Source of the DNA: Bacteroidota bacterium
GTDB taxonomy: Bacteria > Bacteroidota > Bacteroidia > Flavobacteriales > Weeksellaceae
DNA: 9,746 bases
Direction of reading: 5' to 3'
Assembly (NCBI GenBank): GCA_023387375.1
Contig: JAEWIE010000002.1
Span: forward strand, 1-9,746
In this document: piece after piece, positions 6,179-9,746 of the stretch
Position numbering within the stretch: the first letter of the stretch is position 1
Layout: each line of letters starts with the position of its first letter
Position numbers and translations under genes: made by a program
The notes under the pieces: generated by a model
Told to the model about the DNA's origin: nothing
Database searches by the model: none
What the model saw: the letters and a program-made list of their open reading frames with translations, nothing else

Positions 6179-6462
6179 ATATTAAATTGTATTTTGTTTC
6201 GTTGAAGTAGAGAGCTGATTATAGTTTGCACATTTGCGCAAACGGTACTTTAAGTTCTCTTAAAGTTGAAATTAAAAAGTTGCAGCTAAAAATTTGAAAA
6301 CTGAAAAGTGGCCTTAAGATTTACTCTTCGGTAAAGCATAAAGTAACCGTCGCTTTGTAATTCGTCAGCAAAGATACAAAAAATTAACGACATTTTCGCT
6401 ATATCACTTGCTTTCAGAGAAATATTTGATTGGAAGATGAGTTTTTTAGTAGAATTGGCCCC
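6179..6462 (-). other. Intergenic region with putative structured leader of the cold-shock gene
   Basis: This 284-bp stretch between the dnaE stop and the cold-shock start shows no gene and no intrinsic terminator for dnaE. If transcription starts just past the -7-like element at 6369-6376, the cold-shock mRNA would have a leader of about 180 nt. Pairings inside it are ACTTTAAG/CTTAAAGT (6247-6254 with 6259-6266, 4-nt loop), GTTTGC/GCAAAC (6224-6229 with 6238-6243, overlapping the palindrome TTTGCGCAAA at 6233-6242), and TTTAC/GTAAA (6320-6324 with 6331-6335). Long structured leaders that sense temperature are established for enterobacterial cspA; whether the same holds here is inference. Confidence 0.45.
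6369..6376 (-). promoter_or_regulatory. Candidate -7 element for the cold-shock gene
   Basis: The minus strand reads TATCTTTG, an exact match to TAnnTTTG, followed by C as often seen. No TTG or TTTG stands 17-23 nt upstream, so only the -7 half is supported. It is about 190 bases upstream of the start codon. Confidence 0.5.
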
Positions 6463-9400
6463 CTAGTTTCTTTTCATTTGAGTCCGAGGAAGTCCAATGT
6501 CTTTTTCACTTGGATAAGGTTTTCTCCACGTGAGACTTACATCTTCTTTGAGTTGTTTTTCAGTCTCTCTAGACTTCTCTTTGTCGTACGCATACCGAGG
6601 ATCTGCAATAAAAGGCATCTTGGCCATCTTAGAAATAGTGAGCGTAGGAAAATGATACTCCACCTCGACCCTTCCTAAGAGAAGATAGACCCCACCTCCT
6701 AAAAAAGGATACTGACCAAGGGTGTCAGGGAAATGCGCCGTATCAAAATAATCCCCATCGGAGTCAATCCAGGTTCCAAAGTACATGGTGCCTTTCTTAG
6801 TGGGTACATGCTTTCTGGAAATAAGATACGCAAGCATCTTTACTTCGCTTTTGTGGTGATTCAAAAGATCCTTTGCTTTTACATTTCCTCGATAAGAGGT
6901 TTTCAAAAGATCAAAAATACTGCAAGACACAGGGAAATCTAAAAGCTCTATCTCATCAAACGCATCTTCAAAATCAGTTCTCTCTAAGGAAGGAAGCGTG
7001 TAAGGCTCTATCGGCTCTTCCAAAAGACTAGGCTCTCTGTACTGGGGCTTAAAGTGAATGAGTAGAAGTCTCGCTTCAATCAAGAGTTCGTTTTTTGCCT
7101 TTCCTGTAAAGCGAAAAGCGCCAATGAAAATAAGAATCTGCAGAGTCTCAATTCCTACAGGAATTCGTTTTACAAAATCCTCTAAAGAGCGGTAGACACC
7201 GTTTTTCTCACGCTCTGAAATAAGGAGCCTAGCTAGTTTTACTTCTAATTTTTGAAGATGCATAAAGCCTAAGTAAACCTGTTTTCCATAAAGAGTAGTC
7301 TCATAGAGGCTTTTATTCACGCAAGGGTTTTGAATATCCGCTCCTGCCATTCGGCATTCATGAACATAAACCTCTGTGCGGTAAAAACCGCCTTGGTTGT
7401 TAATAGCACTAACCATAAACTCGATCGGATAATGCACTTTGAGATAGAGACTCTGATAACTCTCGACTGCGTAAGAAGCGGAGTGCGCCTTGCAAAAGCT
7501 ATACCCCGCAAAGGATTCAATCTGACGATAGACCTCCTGAGAGAGCTGCTCGGGATGCCCTTTTTTCTTGCAGGAATCAAAAAAATGATCTTTCACTTTC
7601 TTTAAGGCCTCTAAAGAGCGGCTCTTGCCACTCATTGCCCGGCGTAAAATATCACCATCTGCAGCGCTGAGCCCTCCAAAATGAAGTGCAATTTTAATCA
7701 CGTCTTCCTGATAGACCATAATTCCGTAGGTATCGCCAAGCTGCTCTTCAAAGACCTTGTGAAAGTATTCAAAGCGGTCAGGATGGTTATGGCGAAATAT
7801 AAACTCACGCATCATCCCACTCTTAGCGACTCCAGGGCGAATAATTGAGGAAGCGGCCACAAGCGTTTGGTAGTTGTCGCATTTAAGCCTTCGAAGAAGC
7901 CCCCGCATAGCAGGACTCTCAATATAAAAACAGCCAATGGTTTTTCCTATGCTTAAAAAAGCATTGGTTTCTGGGGTATTCTTAGAGAGCCTGGTGTCTT
8001 TAATGTCTATCTTTATTCCTTGGTTCTTCTCTACCAACTGCACCGTATCATGGATGGTTCCAAGGCCTCTTTGAGAAAGAATATCAAATTTCTCAAATCC
8101 AATTTCCTCTGCCACATGCATATCGAACTGAATAATCGGAAATCCTTTTGGGGGCATTTCAAAGGCAGTGAAATTCGTCAAAGGCTCCTCTGAGATTATG
8201 ATTCCACAACTATGCATACTGCGTTGGTTAGGGAATTTCTCTAGGAGCATTCCGTATTTTTGAACTGTGCTTACCACCTTACTTTTCTCGTGGGTTAGCA
8301 TGGGATTCTTGGCTAGTAAATCCAAATCGTCTTTAGGAAGACCAAAAACTTTTCCGACCTCTCTAAAAATAGAGCGGTATTTAAATTCTACATTGGTTCC
8401 ACAAAAGGCCACATGGTCTTTGCCGTACCGCTTAAAAATATACTCTAAGATTGTATCGCGGTCCTGCCAAGACCAATCGATATCAAAATCAGGCGGACTT
8501 TTTCGGTTTTCATTTAAAAACCGCTCAAAATACAAATTAAGCTCAAGGGGGCATATATCCGTAATGCCTAGGCAATAAGCTACAATAGAATTTGCGCCTG
8601 AGCCTCTTCCTACGTGCATAAAGCCTCGGGAATAACTATAGCGAATAATGTCCCAAGTAATTAAAAAATATCCACTAAAGTTAAGCTCATGAATCACCTT
8701 GAGCTCTCTTTCAACCCTTGCTTCTGCCTCTTTATGATCCTTTCCATAGCGCCTTTTAAGCCCTAAATAAGCGAGTCTAGTTAAAAGCTTTTGATCACTT
8801 TCTCGACTGCGGGTAAAGAACTTTTTATTTCTGGGCACAGAGAACTCAAATTCAAATTCTGCCCTAGTTAAAATCCGTTTTGTGTTCTCTAGAATTTGAG
8901 AATAACGAGCAAACTGAGCCTCTAGCTCCTGAGGAGAAACAAAATACTCCGTAGGCTGACAAAACTGATTAGGTTCTAATTTAGAAAGCAGCACATTGTG
9001 CTCAATGGCCCTAAGAATACGGTGAAGATTGTACTCCCTTTTCGTTCGAAACGTGACGGGGGAAAGTACCACCATACGCTCTAAAAATGCTCGTAAATCG
9101 GGACGTAGCAAAAGATTGATCTCAGAAGGTCTTACCCCTATAAACTCATTCGGCCTTAGAGTCTTTGGAAAATGCTCTAAGGGATACACTACATACAAAT
9201 CTTTGAACTTTGGTGCCCAGGGACTAAGGGGCTCTTCTTCACAGTGATGGCGAGTAAGAAGCCTATTTATCTCGGAAAGGCCCTCAAAACGCTTTGCAAT
9301 CACAAGGTAATAAAGATCGTCTTTTGCTCGAACCTCTACGCCTGCTAGGGGCTTTATGCCTTTTGATTTGCAAGCTTTGTAGAAATCATAAATGCCTGTG

Positions 9401-9522
9401 ACGGTGTTAATATCCGTCAATACCAGCGTAGAGATGCCTCTAAAAGAGGCCTCCTCTACAATCTGATCTATGGAAAGCGTACCGTAGCGAAGACTATGGT
9501 AAGAATGACAGTTTAAAAACAT
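6463..9522 (-). CDS. dnaE: DNA polymerase III alpha subunit, short DnaE2/ImuC-like type
   Basis: A C-family DNA polymerase of 1019 aa, shorter than replicative DnaE (E. coli about 1160), hence probably an accessory translesion enzyme. Domains in order: PHP (about 1-210); palm and fingers with GRGSGAN (305-311), PDFDID (344-349) giving catalytic D347 and D349, and KFDIL with the third aspartate D480; RPGVAKSGMM (562-571); the YQEDVIKIA and LRRAMSGK motifs (604-634); FAGYSFCKAHSASYA (671-685); helix-hairpin-helix region (about 770-825); and a C-terminal OB-fold-like part (about 892-970). The PHP site is degraded: the first HxH reads N4-C5-H6 and the usual TDH reads T36-D37-I38, so proofreading nuclease activity is unlikely. 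I see no clear QLxLF-type clamp motif. The ATG at 9522 lies 11 bp after the DinB-like gene, so the two share a transcript. Role inferred: error-prone bypass with the Y-family partner. It could be annotated dnaE, dnaE2 or imuC. Confidence 0.93.
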   Translation of the reverse strand: MFLNCHSYHSLRYGTLSIDQIVEEASFRGISTLVLTDINTVTGIYDFYKACKSKGIKPLAGVEVRAKDDLYYLVIAKRFEGLSEINRLLTRHHCEEEPLSPWAPKFKDLYVVYPLEHFPKTLRPNEFIGVRPSEINLLLRPDLRAFLERMVVLSPVTFRTKREYNLHRILRAIEHNVLLSKLEPNQFCQPTEYFVSPQELEAQFARYSQILENTKRILTRAEFEFEFSVPRNKKFFTRSRESDQKLLTRLAYLGLKRRYGKDHKEAEARVERELKVIHELNFSGYFLITWDIIRYSYSRGFMHVGRGSGANSIVAYCLGITDICPLELNLYFERFLNENRKSPPDFDIDWSWQDRDTILEYIFKRYGKDHVAFCGTNVEFKYRSIFREVGKVFGLPKDDLDLLAKNPMLTHEKSKVVSTVQKYGMLLEKFPNQRSMHSCGIIISEEPLTNFTAFEMPPKGFPIIQFDMHVAEEIGFEKFDILSQRGLGTIHDTVQLVEKNQGIKIDIKDTRLSKNTPETNAFLSIGKTIGCFYIESPAMRGLLRRLKCDNYQTLVAASSIIRPGVAKSGMMREFIFRHNHPDRFEYFHKVFEEQLGDTYGIMVYQEDVIKIALHFGGLSAADGDILRRAMSGKSRSLEALKKVKDHFFDSCKKKGHPEQLSQEVYRQIESFAGYSFCKAHSASYAVESYQSLYLKVHYPIEFMVSAINNQGGFYRTEVYVHECRMAGADIQNPCVNKSLYETTLYGKQVYLGFMHLQKLEVKLARLLISEREKNGVYRSLEDFVKRIPVGIETLQILIFIGAFRFTGKAKNELLIEARLLLIHFKPQYREPSLLEEPIEPYTLPSLERTDFEDAFDEIELLDFPVSCSIFDLLKTSYRGNVKAKDLLNHHKSEVKMLAYLISRKHVPTKKGTMYFGTWIDSDGDYFDTAHFPDTLGQYPFLGGGVYLLLGRVEVEYHFPTLTISKMAKMPFIADPRYAYDKEKSRETEKQLKEDVSLTWRKPYPSEKDIGLPRTQMKRN

Positions 9523-9533
9523 CTTCTGAGGTT

Positions 9534-9746
9534 TTAGGTTTTAGATTTAAGTTTAAACCCAGAGGCTCTTCCTACAGCCGATTTTCCAAATCGGTTTTTA
9601 ATTCCATCCATGGACTGGTATAGATTGATGAGCTCCTCCGAATCTTCAAAAAGATTCATTTGATACGTCCCGTGAACCAAATTGGTTAAACGAAGTCCTA
9701 TAAGCCGAAGGCGCATACGCCTAGTATAGAGCTTCTCAAAGAGCTC
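9534..9746 (-). CDS. dinB: Y-family DNA polymerase (DinB/Pol IV-like), C-terminal part
   Basis: The frame is open from the window edge to the TAA at 9536-9534, giving the last 70 residues. They match the end of the little-finger domain of Y-family polymerases: LFEKLYTRRMRLRLIGLRL followed by NLVHG. Next comes QMNLF (9662-9648), which fits the QLxLF-type sliding-clamp-binding peptide and is placed like QLNLF in UmuC, then a short helix (ELINLYQSMDGIKNRFG) and AVGRASGF. The protein ends about 37 residues after the clamp motif. Pairing with dnaE after 11 bp points to a translesion-synthesis operon. With the catalytic part outside the window, DinB and UmuC-like assignments cannot be separated fully; the wording of the end fits Bacteroidota DNA polymerase IV best. 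Confidence 0.87.
   Translation of the reverse strand, partial: ELFEKLYTRRMRLRLIGLRLTNLVHGTYQMNLFEDSEELINLYQSMDGIKNRFGKSAVGRASGFKLKSKT

Noticed and set aside
6430..6678. Plus-strand open frame running into the 3' end of dnaE
   Set aside because: Mostly antisense to the dnaE C-terminus, no recognisable domain or start context.
7317..7605. Overlapping open frames on both strands inside dnaE
   Set aside because: They cover conserved polymerase motifs of dnaE and show no features of their own.
1..9746. CRISPR arrays, tRNA or rRNA genes, insertion sequences, phage attachment sites
   Set aside because: No spaced repeats, cloverleaf-like segments, transposase motifs or long flanking repeats were seen on reading both strands.

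Overview
The window reads like a low-GC chromosomal segment of a Bacteroidota (Flavobacteriia/Cytophagia-like) bacterium. Supporting signs are: a secreted protein whose signal peptide ends in ..LQAQ; start codons with no Shine-Dalgarno sequence; intergenic matches to the Bacteroidota -7 element TAnnTTTG; a DnaE of the short type with an N-terminus beginning MFLNCHSY; and a cold-shock-domain protein with a long charged N-terminal extension. The assignment is inferred from these features, not from a database match.

Left part (1-1302). The window opens inside the 3' end of an ACR3-type arsenite efflux permease (+). Facing it is a two-gene minus-strand unit for small exported proteins of unknown function: a five-cysteine protein of 100 aa, then a 197-aa protein whose ATG overlaps the previous stop (ATGA). 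The unit ends in a clear intrinsic terminator at 331-361. A 412-bp divergent intergenic region (1303-1714) separates it from the repair genes. It holds a -7-like element for the minus unit, a perfect 10-bp inverted repeat with a 4-nt loop, and a plausible promoter for ku.

Centre (1715-5613, +). ku and ligD lie 3 bp apart and form a complete two-component bacterial NHEJ operon. LigD has all three domains in the order phosphoesterase-ligase-polymerase, and every active-site motif I could check is present. A DUF421/YetF-family membrane protein follows after 44 bp and may be cotranscribed.

Right part (5741-9746, -). A Y-family DNA polymerase (DinB-like; only its C-terminus is in the window) is followed after 11 bp by a 1019-aa C-family DNA polymerase III alpha subunit with intact polymerase aspartates and a degraded PHP site. 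This is the layout of a translesion-synthesis cassette. Downstream, on the same strand but with its own putative promoter and structured leader, is a cold-shock-domain protein gene with a strong terminator.

Together, ku-ligD (end joining) and dinB-dnaE (lesion bypass) make this a DNA-damage-tolerance neighbourhood built from known families. I did not see a clearly new multi-gene system. The least explained items are the exported protein pair, the palindrome in its upstream region, and the structured leader of the cold-shock gene. No tRNA, rRNA, CRISPR array, transposase or long repeat was seen.
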